DNA from: Lachnospiraceae bacterium
Lineage (GTDB): Bacteria; Bacillota; Clostridia; Lachnospirales; Lachnospiraceae
DNA: 9,091 nt
Assembly (NCBI GenBank): GCA_021199395.1
Contig: JAJQIE010000194.1
Coordinates: forward strand, 1 to 9,091
Reading direction: 5' to 3'
In this document: positions 1 to 5,248 of the stretch, one piece after another
Layout: every line of letters starts with the position of its first letter
How positions within the stretch are numbered: position 1 is the first letter of the stretch
The notes under the pieces: generated by a model
Seen by the model: only the letters and a program-made list of their open reading frames with translations
Database searches by the model: none
What the model was told of the DNA's origin: nothing
Program-made: the position numbers and the translations under genes

Positions 1-74
1 TTTCAATGTCTGTCAGAGACTCCATCTTCCATAATTTGGAAAAACCGCTTTATATTCTATTGGCTTAACTTAAT
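1..74. other. Sequence unrelated to the adjoining gene; possible mobile-element end
   Basis: The Ig-like reading frame that starts around position 75 does not continue here. The same frame has a stop at 66-68, and the upstream codons do not resemble an Ig-like domain. The last bases before the coding remnant, CTTAACTTAATGACATT (64-80), look like the terminal inverted repeat of an insertion sequence, but this is an impression from memory. No transposase motif can be recognised in so short a stretch. The junction seems to lie at about 72-80. Confidence 0.3.
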
Positions 75-764
75 GACATTGAAGCCGGAACTGTAACGAT
101 TACGGCCAGGGCAAACGGAAAAACAGCAAGCTGTACGATTACTGTGAAGGGTGTTTCCATTACTCTTGACAAAACTACGGCTACTTTAAATCCGGGGGAT
201 ACGCTTCAATTGACAGCGACCGTGGACGGCACATCGGGAGCCATAGTATGGGGCAGTACAAACCCGTCTGTCGCAACGGTGGACAGTCAGGGAACCGTCA
301 ATGCGATCGCTGCAGGCACAGCCAAAATCAGCGCAGCCGTAAGCGGCTGTACAGTGGTCTGCGAAATAACAGTGGAAAATAAAATGACATGGACTGTGTA
401 TGGTACAGATTCCTGTTATCTGAAAATCAGCGGCACAGGAGACATGAAGGATTACACGGCATTATCAGGCGCTCCATGGAGTAAATACCATTCTAAAATC
501 ACAAGTGTCATCATAGAAGACGGGATTACCTCAATCGGGGCATACGCGTTTTATAATTTTTTCAGGATCAGCGCGGTATGGATTCCAGCAAGCGTCACAA
601 GAATCGATGCAAATGCATTTATGCCGGGTATATCTCAGATTACAAAGGTTTATTACGGCGGCACAGAAGATGAATGGAACGAAATCAGAGGCGTGACAAC
701 CTTTTATAAATGCCTGAGCTCGCGCTGGGGGTACAAAATATATTATAGCCAGAATATATCATGA
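75..764 (+). pseudogene. 3' remnant of a surface protein with bacterial Ig-like (BIG2) domain and BspA-type leucine-rich repeats
   Basis: Reading through from 75, the frame first encodes the tail of one BIG2 domain (IEAGTVTITARANGKTASC...). A complete second BIG2 domain follows (about 144-390: VSITLDKTTATLNPGDTLQL, then NPSVATVDSQGTVNAIAAGT). After that come BspA/LRR_5-type repeats (about 390-764), with IGAYAFYNF, RIDANAFMP and the family's typical ending YYGGTEDEW. Family members are large, secreted or cell-wall-attached adhesion-like proteins with a signal peptide. None is present here, and the frame is stopped at 66-68 in the middle of a domain. The GTG at 144 is only a nominal start, because no ribosome binding site precedes it and it falls between domains. 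The copy is therefore probably truncated and not expressed in its original form. A restart of translation cannot be excluded. Confidence 0.72.
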
Positions 765-846
765 TCCGCATTGATGCACACTCTTTCATTAAGTAATAGC
801 CTGTAATTTTACGCATTAATAAACTGTAAAGAAGCTTAATCGGACA

Positions 847-969
847 GGGGAACCCTTTTCCCCGCAGCCTCCCGCCTGATGCAAAGCCAGATACGACCCC
901 GGCCGTAAAATTCCTTAATCGGCCTTAAAACTCCTTACCCGGCTCTGTAATTAAGCAGGAGGCTTTTTT
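847..969 (+). terminator. Possible terminator region after the surface-protein remnant
   Basis: This is the only structure seen in the 280-bp gap between the remnant and thiT. A 6-bp hairpin GGGGAA/TTCCCC (847-852 with 858-863) comes first. A second stem pairs GCCTCCCGC (867-875) with GCAGGAGGC (955-963), 8 of 9 positions, and is followed at once by six T (964-969). The second stem would have a 79-nt loop, long for an intrinsic terminator, though short stems inside it could bring the arms together. It would act on plus-strand transcripts. No T-rich terminator was found for thiT on the other strand. Confidence 0.35.
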
Positions 970-1044
970 GTCTCATTCTCGCCGCGCGGACGAGCGCCAA
1001 CCAGGGAAACTCCTTACGCCGCCCTGCGCATAAAATACGATGGC

Positions 1045-1707
1045 TTATTCCTTCACAGCCGTCTGCTTCACCATCTGCAATGCTTTCGCCACCGGCGGCA
1101 GCGATATCACAATGATCGTGATCACACCCTCCAGCAATATGTAGGAATAATTGTAAATGATCGGGTACAGAGACGCCAGCGCCTGTGGGAAGTTCTCAGG
1201 CATATAGTCCATCCAGTACAGGTAGCCACCCAGTGAATGGAACGCACCGCGCACAAGAATCCCCAGCAGGTAGCCCTTGACCAGACCATTTTTGGATCTG
1301 GAAAAAACGCCCGCCAGGCCAAGCCCCGCAAAAGCAAGTACATAATCACAGCACACCTGGAAAAAGCTCAGCACGTACGGCTCCTGCAAAAACTGCAGAA
1401 TTCCGTAGGCAAGCCCAGTCATGATACCGACCTTTACGCCATACCAGTTTCCGATCAGGCAGATGAACAGCATGCTGAACAGAGTCACAGAACCACCATA
1501 AGGCAGGTTAAACAGCTTCAGATAGGAAGTGATGAACGCAAGAGCCATCGCCATCGCACAGAACACCAGCTGCTTTGTAGACATTTTTTTGCCTGAATCG
1601 GCCTTCCCACGGAAAAAGCACGCGATAAGCACCAATGCGATCGCGGCGATCGCGCACAACGCATAGCCAAATGTGGTCAAACCACCATCTGCAGTAACAA
1701 TAGACAT
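1045..1707 (-). CDS. thiT: ThiT-type thiamine transporter (ECF transporter S component)
   Basis: Membrane protein that captures thiamine outside the cell. In this family it works with a shared ECF module (EcfA, EcfA' and EcfT) encoded elsewhere. The 220-residue product has an extra N-terminal hydrophobic helix (about 12-33). The ThiT core follows: GGSVTLFSMLFICLIG (71-86), a loop with QEPYV and Asp121-Tyr122 (CCDYVLAFAGLGLAG), then RGAFHSLGGYLYW (153-165) and PIIYNYSYILLEG (182-194). Glu109, His157 and the Tyr/Asn cluster at 185-187 are plausible counterparts of thiamine-contacting residues in the Lactococcus protein, placed by eye. The start is ATG at 1707 because GAAGGAGGAG sits just upstream. 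Longer in-frame ATGs at 1776 and 1743 lack such a site and would run into the leader. The TPP riboswitch upstream confirms the thiamine assignment independently. Confidence 0.93.
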   Translation of the reverse strand: MSIVTADGGLTTFGYALCAIAAIALVLIACFFRGKADSGKKMSTKQLVFCAMAMALAFITSYLKLFNLPYGGSVTLFSMLFICLIGNWYGVKVGIMTGLAYGILQFLQEPYVLSFFQVCCDYVLAFAGLGLAGVFSRSKNGLVKGYLLGILVRGAFHSLGGYLYWMDYMPENFPQALASLYPIIYNYSYILLEGVITIIVISLPPVAKALQMVKQTAVKE

Positions 1708-1739
1708 AAAAAACTCCTCCTTCGTATACGCAAGGGGGA
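1708..1739 (-). promoter_or_regulatory. Ribosome binding site of thiT inside a hairpin (likely riboswitch expression platform)
   Basis: On the minus strand TCCCCCTT (1739-1732) can pair with AAGGAGGA (1722-1715), with seven of eight positions paired and a 9-nt loop. The 3' arm is the Shine-Dalgarno sequence of thiT, so folding would hide it. G plus six T (1714-1708) follows immediately, so the same hairpin could also serve as a weak intrinsic terminator. The pairing is read directly from the sequence. Its link to ligand binding is inference, because the alternative antiterminator pairing was not established. Confidence 0.6.
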
Positions 1740-1852
1740 ATCTCATCGCAGCAGGCACGCTTCTGTCGGCTCCCATTTACTTTACAGGAAACACCTGCCA
1801 TGCACAGAAAGAATGCTGCGCTCCCTTCTGCTGAACCCACTGCAGATATTCA

Positions 1853-1937
1853 TGCTTCCTTACGCCGGCATTATCCGGGTCAAGTGTTAAGGGTCAGAAT
1901 CGAGTCGACTCATTCTCAGCGATGCGCTCCCCCAGCA
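1853..1937 (-). ncRNA. TPP riboswitch (THI element)
   Basis: On the minus strand the conserved blocks occur in order: GGGGGAGC, GCTGAGA (1920-1914), GACCC, CTTGACCCGGATAATGCCGG (1887-1866 region) and CGTAAGGAA (to 1856). TGCT (1937-1934) and AGCA (1856-1853) can close the P1 stem. Between GCTGAGA and GACCC lies a palindromic arm around GAGTCGACTC, expected for the variable P3 helix. The element senses thiamine pyrophosphate and normally turns off the downstream gene, which fits thiT. The leader between the aptamer and the thiT start is about 145 nt. Confidence 0.96.
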
Positions 1938-1954
1938 ATAAATTTTTCAAATTA

Positions 1955-1983
1955 ACTATACTGCGCAAAATTAAAATTGTCAA
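1955..1983 (-). promoter_or_regulatory. Sigma-A promoter of the riboswitch-thiT transcript
   Basis: On the minus strand there is a perfect -35 TTGACA (1983-1978), a 17-bp spacer and -10 TATAGT (1960-1955). Transcription would begin at about 1948, some 10 nt before the riboswitch. The surroundings are AT-rich. Position and spacing make this one of the best-supported promoters in the window. Confidence 0.88.
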
Positions 1984-2056
1984 TTTTTATTCCCGCGCGG
2001 ACAAGTTCATTGGATTCATGTCGTTACTGGTCAGGGTTGAAAACATAGTGGCAGCA

Positions 2057-2099
2057 AGCATCCGGCCCATCGCGCAGCGATTTTAATTGGCCGGATGCT
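2057..2099. repeat. Strong nested hairpin in the intergenic region
   Basis: AGCATCCGGCC (2057-2067) and GGCCGGATGCT (2089-2099) are perfect 11-bp inverted repeats. Inside the 21-nt loop ATCGC (2069-2073) pairs with GCGAT (2077-2081). No T-run follows on either strand, so it is not a standard intrinsic terminator. It lies downstream of the two minus-strand genes ending at 2174 and 2704 and could be a 3'-end stabiliser or a repetitive extragenic palindrome. Function unknown. Confidence 0.7.
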
Positions 2100-2100
2100 G

Positions 2101-2160
2101 TTATAGGTCACACCTGTAGAGGTAAAAATAAGGTAAGTTTGGTCAGGGTGTGACCTGTAA
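2101..2160 (-). repeat. Copy 1 of a 60-bp interspersed element with a 10-bp hairpin
   Basis: An ungapped alignment with 2662-2721 (constant offset 561) gives 45 identical positions of 60. The ends are inverted: AGGTCACACC (2105-2114) pairs perfectly with GGTGTGACCT (2147-2156), enclosing 32 nt that include AAGGTAAGTTTGGTCAG. It sits just past the stop codon of the membrane protein gene, which points to a role at transcript 3' ends. The strand is assigned from that context and from the pairing pattern of copy 2. Confidence 0.75.
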
Positions 2161-2173
2161 CTTCATGTCACAC

Positions 2174-2548
2174 CTACGCCAGCATCCCGCCCAGCGTTCC
2201 GCCGCACGCGCACAAAACCAGTGCTGCGGCCGTTCTCGTCATCTCCGGCTGAAATGCTCGCTCTCCCATTCCTGACACCGCCAGCAGTACCAGAAAGTAC
2301 AACATTCCAATCAGCAGCCCCCACAGGAATTTCCTTCTGTCTGCTTTTCTTCCACAGTACCACCCTCCGACAAAACAGGACAGCACATAGATGACCATAA
2401 TGCCAATCTCCGTTTTTCCGGCATCCGGCTGAAGCTTCAAGAGTAAAAACGCAAACGCCAGCAGCAAAAAAACAGTTGTCAAAAGAGCCGCCGACAAAGC
2501 GGCCGCCGCTCTTCCAATGATTTTTCCCCGTCCCCGGAATGCTTCCAC
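2174..2548 (-). CDS. TIGR04086/DUF3792-type four-helix membrane protein
   Basis: Small integral membrane protein of unknown function, of a type common in Clostridia. From the GTG at 2548 it is 124 residues with four hydrophobic segments, at about 16-37, 46-64, 74-93 and 105-123. Family-like stretches are IGIMVIYVLSCFVGGWYCGR (48-67) and KFLWGLLIGMLYFLVLL (73-89), with a glycine-rich last helix. The GTG start is preferred because GGGGGAG lies five bases upstream and the protein then begins VEAFRGRGKIIGRA, close to usual family size. A TTG at 2608 would add 20 residues but has only a weak site. The gene lies downstream of the DUF6128-like gene on the same strand, about 155 bp away. The stop is followed by GTGTGAC, which belongs to an alternative hairpin. 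No function is proposed. Confidence 0.82.
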   Translation of the reverse strand: MEAFRGRGKIIGRAAAALSAALLTTVFLLLAFAFLLLKLQPDAGKTEIGIMVIYVLSCFVGGWYCGRKADRRKFLWGLLIGMLYFLVLLAVSGMGERAFQPEMTRTAAALVLCACGGTLGGMLA

Positions 2549-2661
2549 TTTCTCTCCCCCAATCTTTTTTAATATATGCAGAAGCCTTAACGCCCTGTTT
2601 TTCTGCAAACGTTTATCTCGTCACACAGTCCGGCCTCTGCTATGCCTGAGAAATATTTTTG

Positions 2662-2721
2662 TTACAGGCCACCCCTGCAATGGTTGTGATAACGTAAATT
2701 TGGTCATGGTGTAACCTGCAA
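2662..2721 (-). repeat. Copy 2 of the 60-bp interspersed element, overlapping the DUF6128-like gene's stop codon
   Basis: This copy shares 45 of 60 positions with 2101-2160. On the minus strand its ends read CAGGTTACACC and GGGGTGGCCTG. They still pair at 10 of 11 positions if G-U pairs are counted: two T-to-G pairs replace T-A and C-G pairs of copy 1. The stop codon of the gene above (2704-2706) and its last residues (LQVTP) are encoded inside the element. Confidence 0.7.
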
Positions 2722-3885
2722 TGTTTTTTCCGGCTCCCTCAAAACCCGATACCAGTATCCAAACCTCCGCCCGCGCCCACAAAGCCCGGATGTTTTAAAC
2801 CGATCAAATCCAAATGTGCGTGCCATATATTCTTCCTGTTGATTTTGCACGCCCGGCACACCCAGTATATAGCCTCCGTCTTTCGCCCGGCCAAGCAGAA
2901 GATGGCGGTACAGATAATAGCCGTGCTGGAGGAAGTTGCTTCTGCCAACCTGCCAGTTCTCCTGCTGAAGCGGCAGGATATCACAGAGCTTAATCTGTAC
3001 GCAGTCCGCGAATTCATCATCCTGAAACGGCTGAAAGCGCTGCCGTCCCCGAAGCAGGACTTCCGCAGGATTTGGCCTTATACCGTGCACAGATACTGCT
3101 GCCTCCCGGATCTGTCGTGGACGCACAGACACAGGTTCCGATATTCCGGAGCTTACAGGCAAAACCGGGTTCCCAACGGGTTGGCGCTCTGGAAGCTCAG
3201 TCGGTATCCGATCCGGTGATTCTATCGGCGCCATCGGGATTTCCTCCGGTTTTTGCTCCGGGTGCTCCTGTTCCTGTCGCTTTGGCATTTCCTCCGGCTT
3301 TTGCTCCTGGTGCTCCTGTTCCTGTCGCTTTGGCATTTCCTCCGGCTTCTGCTCCGGCTGCTCCGGCTCATTTTCTTCTCTCTTTTGCGTTATCTTCGGA
3401 TGCTCAGAGCGCTCGCCCCCGTGTTCCTCCTGTGCCCGTTCCGGCAAATCCAGGTGCTCACTTTCCGGTTTTAAAGACGAAGCCTCGTGATCCGGGAGCT
3501 CTGCTACAAAGCGTTCCGGAGCTACTGCTTCATCATCCCACACGGTAATGAATACCCTTCCCTCACCACTTTGAATCCGGATTCCCGTCATCTGTTCAAA
3601 ATAATATTTCCCCAGTCCAACCGGCGCGTCCGCCCGCCACGCCCACTCTTCAGGGCTGCGGCACTCATGATTCACAGTGCCAAGCATAAATTCCCGCAGG
3701 TTCTCCCCGTCCCGAACAAACCCAAGCACATGTACCGGCGGCTCTGGAGACACTGGAACAGTCAGACGGAACAGAACCCTCCACATTCCATTGCGCAGTT
3801 CCACCTTGGCAAAACCCGCATTCTTTTGTTTTTTTCCATCTATGTATTCGTAAAAGTAAGCGATAAAACGCCTGTATTCCGTCAT
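2704..3885 (-). CDS. DUF6128-like two-domain protein with charged repeat linker
   Basis: Protein of 393 residues and unknown function; the DUF6128 name is from memory. The N-terminal domain (about 1-130) begins MTEYRRFIAYFYEYIDGKKQ and contains AGFAKVELRNGMWRVLFRL, a mostly beta-type composition. The C-terminal domain (about 300-385) contains ILPLQQENWQVGRSNFLQHG, HLLLGRAKDGGYILGVPG and FGYWYRVL. Between them a low-complexity linker (about 135-260), rich in Glu, Pro, Gln and Lys, carries a 16-residue unit EQKPEEMPKRQEQEHQ at 178-193, repeated at 194-209 and started again at 210. No signal peptide or membrane segment is visible, so it is probably cytoplasmic. The start ATG has GGGAGG seven bases upstream. 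That site is one arm of a 20-bp inverted repeat. The last codons and the stop fall in an interspersed element, so the C-terminal tail may have been altered by it. Confidence 0.75.
   Translation of the reverse strand: MTEYRRFIAYFYEYIDGKKQKNAGFAKVELRNGMWRVLFRLTVPVSPEPPVHVLGFVRDGENLREFMLGTVNHECRSPEEWAWRADAPVGLGKYYFEQMTGIRIQSGEGRVFITVWDDEAVAPERFVAELPDHEASSLKPESEHLDLPERAQEEHGGERSEHPKITQKREENEPEQPEQKPEEMPKRQEQEHQEQKPEEMPKRQEQEHPEQKPEEIPMAPIESPDRIPTELPERQPVGNPVLPVSSGISEPVSVRPRQIREAAVSVHGIRPNPAEVLLRGRQRFQPFQDDEFADCVQIKLCDILPLQQENWQVGRSNFLQHGYYLYRHLLLGRAKDGGYILGVPGVQNQQEEYMARTFGFDRFKTSGLCGRGRRFGYWYRVLREPEKTLQVTP
3241..3352 (-). repeat. 48-bp tandem repeat in the linker of the DUF6128-like gene
   Basis: Two almost identical 48-bp units (3241-3288 and 3289-3336) are followed by a partial third that begins the same way at 3337. 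Each encodes 16 residues, so changes in copy number keep the frame. The near identity of the units points to recent slippage or recombination. Confidence 0.9.
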
Positions 3886-3891
3886 TTAAAA

Positions 3892-3997
3892 GCCTCCCTG
3901 CATATACTTTTTGACATGCCGGATCAGGCATAAACACACTTTCATCCAGCGCTATGGTATTGCCATGCCTCATCCTCCAAAAAGTATATGCGGAGGC
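3892..3997 (-). promoter_or_regulatory. Long inverted repeat in the leader of the DUF6128-like gene, covering its ribosome binding site
   Basis: GCATATACTTTTTG (3900-3913) is a perfect inverse of CAAAAAGTATATGC (3978-3991). Beyond a 2-nt bulge the pairing continues with GCCTCC (3892-3897) and GGAGGC (3992-3997), for 20 paired positions around a 64-nt loop. The loop has its own stem, AGGCAT (3926-3931) with ATGCCT (3965-3970). On the minus strand the GGAGG of the arm nearest the gene is the Shine-Dalgarno site for the ATG at 3885. A transcript starting upstream of 3997 would therefore bury its own translation start. TTTT follows the arm, so partial termination is also possible. A miniature transposable element is the alternative; no target duplication was seen. 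Confidence 0.65.
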
Positions 3998-4107
3998 AGT
4001 CTGATTTATGTGTACGCTTTTAACTGCAAAGGTATAAATATCATAGATAGCCTGGGTGCGGCCTGAAACAACAGGTATACACGGATTTACCAGATAAAAG
4101 CGTGTTC

Positions 4108-4136
4108 TTGTAATTCTCTGTCCTTTGCGGTATAAT
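4108..4136 (+). promoter_or_regulatory. Promoter of the first esterase gene
   Basis: A -35 TTGTAA (4108-4113), a 17-bp spacer and a consensus -10 TATAAT (4131-4136) predict a start near 4143. This leaves a leader of about 30 nt before the first possible start codons. Confidence 0.8.
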
Positions 4137-4172
4137 CTGCCTGAAAATCAAATGTAGAAGAAAGGAATGGGT

Positions 4173-4247
4173 ATGTGTGCTTTCTCCCGGAAAGCACCGT
4201 GCAGAAAGCTATGGTACAAAAATGGAAAATCACAATCCCTGAGCTGA
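4173..4247 (+). CDS. Possible 24-codon leader ORF overlapping the esterase start
   Basis: ATG at 4173 is six bases after AAAGGA, a better spacing than the esterase's GTG at 4175 has. It opens a different frame (begins MCAFSRKAPC, ends at TGA 4245-4247) and overlaps the in-frame ATG at 4211 of the esterase. If translated, it could couple or limit esterase translation. A chance ORF is equally possible. Confidence 0.25.
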   Translation: MCAFSRKAPCRKLWYKNGKSQSLS

Positions 4248-4984
4248 CCGGAGATGAGGAGCGCGGTGTGTATGTGTACCTCCCGGAAGCCTATGATTAT
4301 GAGCCGGACAGGCGCTATGGCGTGCTCTATATGTTTGACGGGCACAACGTCTTTTTCGACTCGGACGCGACCTACGGAAAGTGCTGGGGAATGAAGGAAT
4401 ACATGGATCGCACCGGTACGCAGCTCATCATTGCCGCGGTGGAATGTAATCACGATCCGGACAACGGGCGTCTGAAGGAATACACGCCTTTTCCGTTTCA
4501 GGAAGCCTCCATCGGCAGGGTCGAGGCGAAGGGCAGGTTCACTATGGAGTGGATGGTACATACTTTTAAAAAAGAGATCGATCGTCGATACCGCACCCTT
4601 CCGGATCGGGAGCACACCTTTATCGCCGGAAGCTCCATGGGCGGCCTGATGAGCCTGTATGCGCTTCTGGAATACAATGCTTATTTCTCCCGCGCGGCTG
4701 CTCTCTCCCCTTCCCTCTGGGTTGCCCCGGATTCGCTCGCGCAAATGATCCGAAATGCGCAGCTTCCCTCGGACTGCGTGCTTTATATGGATTACGGAGA
4801 AAAAGAGCTTTCCGGCCGCAAAGCAATGCTTAACACCTTTGCCCGCGTCACGGCAAAGCTGCAGAAAAAAGGGATCCTTCTGGAAAGCCGCATTGTTCCG
4901 GGCGGAACGCACTGTGAAGCGAGCTGGGAGCGGCAGATCCCGTTTTTTATGAATACCCTGTTATATCAGCAGACCAGAGTGTGA
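4175..4984 (+). CDS. Serine esterase, alpha/beta-hydrolase fold (esterase D / PF00756 type)
   Basis: Probable cytoplasmic esterase or acyl hydrolase of the enterochelin-esterase-like superfamily. Numbering from the GTG at 4175 (269 residues): YGVLYMFDGHNVFF (48-61) is the early beta strand and oxyanion region. AGSSMGGLMSLYALLEYN (151-168) is the nucleophile elbow, with Ser154 in GSSMG. MDYGEKE carries Asp206 and PGGTHCEASW carries His246, completing a triad. There is no signal peptide. The start is uncertain: GTG 4175 has AAAGGA eight bases upstream, while ATG 4211 gives MVQKWKITIPELTG, which is where relatives, as I recall them, usually begin. The enzyme heads a plus-strand run with a second esterase and an ATP-grasp ligase. 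Its natural substrate cannot be read from the sequence. Confidence 0.85.
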   Translation: MCFLPESTVQKAMVQKWKITIPELTGDEERGVYVYLPEAYDYEPDRRYGVLYMFDGHNVFFDSDATYGKCWGMKEYMDRTGTQLIIAAVECNHDPDNGRLKEYTPFPFQEASIGRVEAKGRFTMEWMVHTFKKEIDRRYRTLPDREHTFIAGSSMGGLMSLYALLEYNAYFSRAAALSPSLWVAPDSLAQMIRNAQLPSDCVLYMDYGEKELSGRKAMLNTFARVTAKLQKKGILLESRIVPGGTHCEASWERQIPFFMNTLLYQQTRV

Positions 4985-5027
4985 TTCTGTCAGGGTACTG
5001 CGCAACTGAAAACCACATGCTAAGGAT

Positions 5028-5220
5028 CTGTCAGAACAAAGTGGGCAAGCTTTCATCAACTCCCCTTTCTACGCTTCGGTCGGTGCGAAACGCGTGCCAC
5101 TGGCACGCAGCACCCGCCCATCCCGAAATGAAAATACAGCCTTTAGCAGGTAAACCTGCACAGACTGTCTTTCCATTTCAATGCTGTTCTGAACTGTTAC
5201 CATATATTATTTTCTGACAG
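5028..5220. other. Hairpin-rich spacer between the two esterase genes
   Basis: The 264-bp gap holds no convincing gene. GCGTGCC (5092-5098) and GGCACGC (5102-5108) form a 7-bp stem with a 3-nt loop, which GGTGC (5082-5086) and GCACC (5110-5114) can extend. GCAGGT (5146-5151) and ACCTGC (5154-5159) form a second perfect palindrome. CTGTCAGAA (5028-5036) and TTCTGACAG (5212-5220) are outward inverted ends. No T-run marks a terminator, and no good promoter was found for the second esterase; an AT-rich block at 5203-5210 (TATATTAT) is the only -10 candidate. It could be a small repetitive element. Confidence 0.5.
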
Positions 5221-5248
5221 TTCCTGATTTTATGAGAGGCACAAGCTC

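Noticed and set aside
1508..1840. Minus-strand 110-codon frame over the thiT leader
   Set aside because: It overlaps the riboswitch expression platform and the thiT start in another frame, and its composition is not protein-like.
982..2002. CCGCGCGGAC repeated on both sides of thiT
   Set aside because: A 10-bp match in 9 kb is expected by chance many times. The sites have no other shared flanking sequence.
3072..3548. Plus-strand frame with repeated PVPVALAFPP-like segments
   Set aside because: The repeats come from the 48-bp tandem unit of the opposite-strand DUF6128-like gene. No ribosome binding site or known domain is visible.
3665..3973. Minus-strand frame starting MRHGNTIALDESVF upstream of the DUF6128-like gene
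   Set aside because: Its first 28 codons lie in the leader inverted repeat and the rest overlaps the confident gene in another frame. GGAGG touches its ATG with no spacing. Kept as leader RNA, not as a gene.
4148..4912. Long open frame of 254 codons on the minus strand
   Set aside because: It is antisense to the first esterase, whose triad and fold motifs are clear. The minus-strand product shows no recognisable domain and is rich in Arg and His, typical of a shadow frame.
4981..5217. 78-codon plus-strand frame between the esterases
   Set aside because: It starts in the preceding stop codon area, covers the palindromes, has no ribosome binding site and shows no domain. Treated as non-coding.
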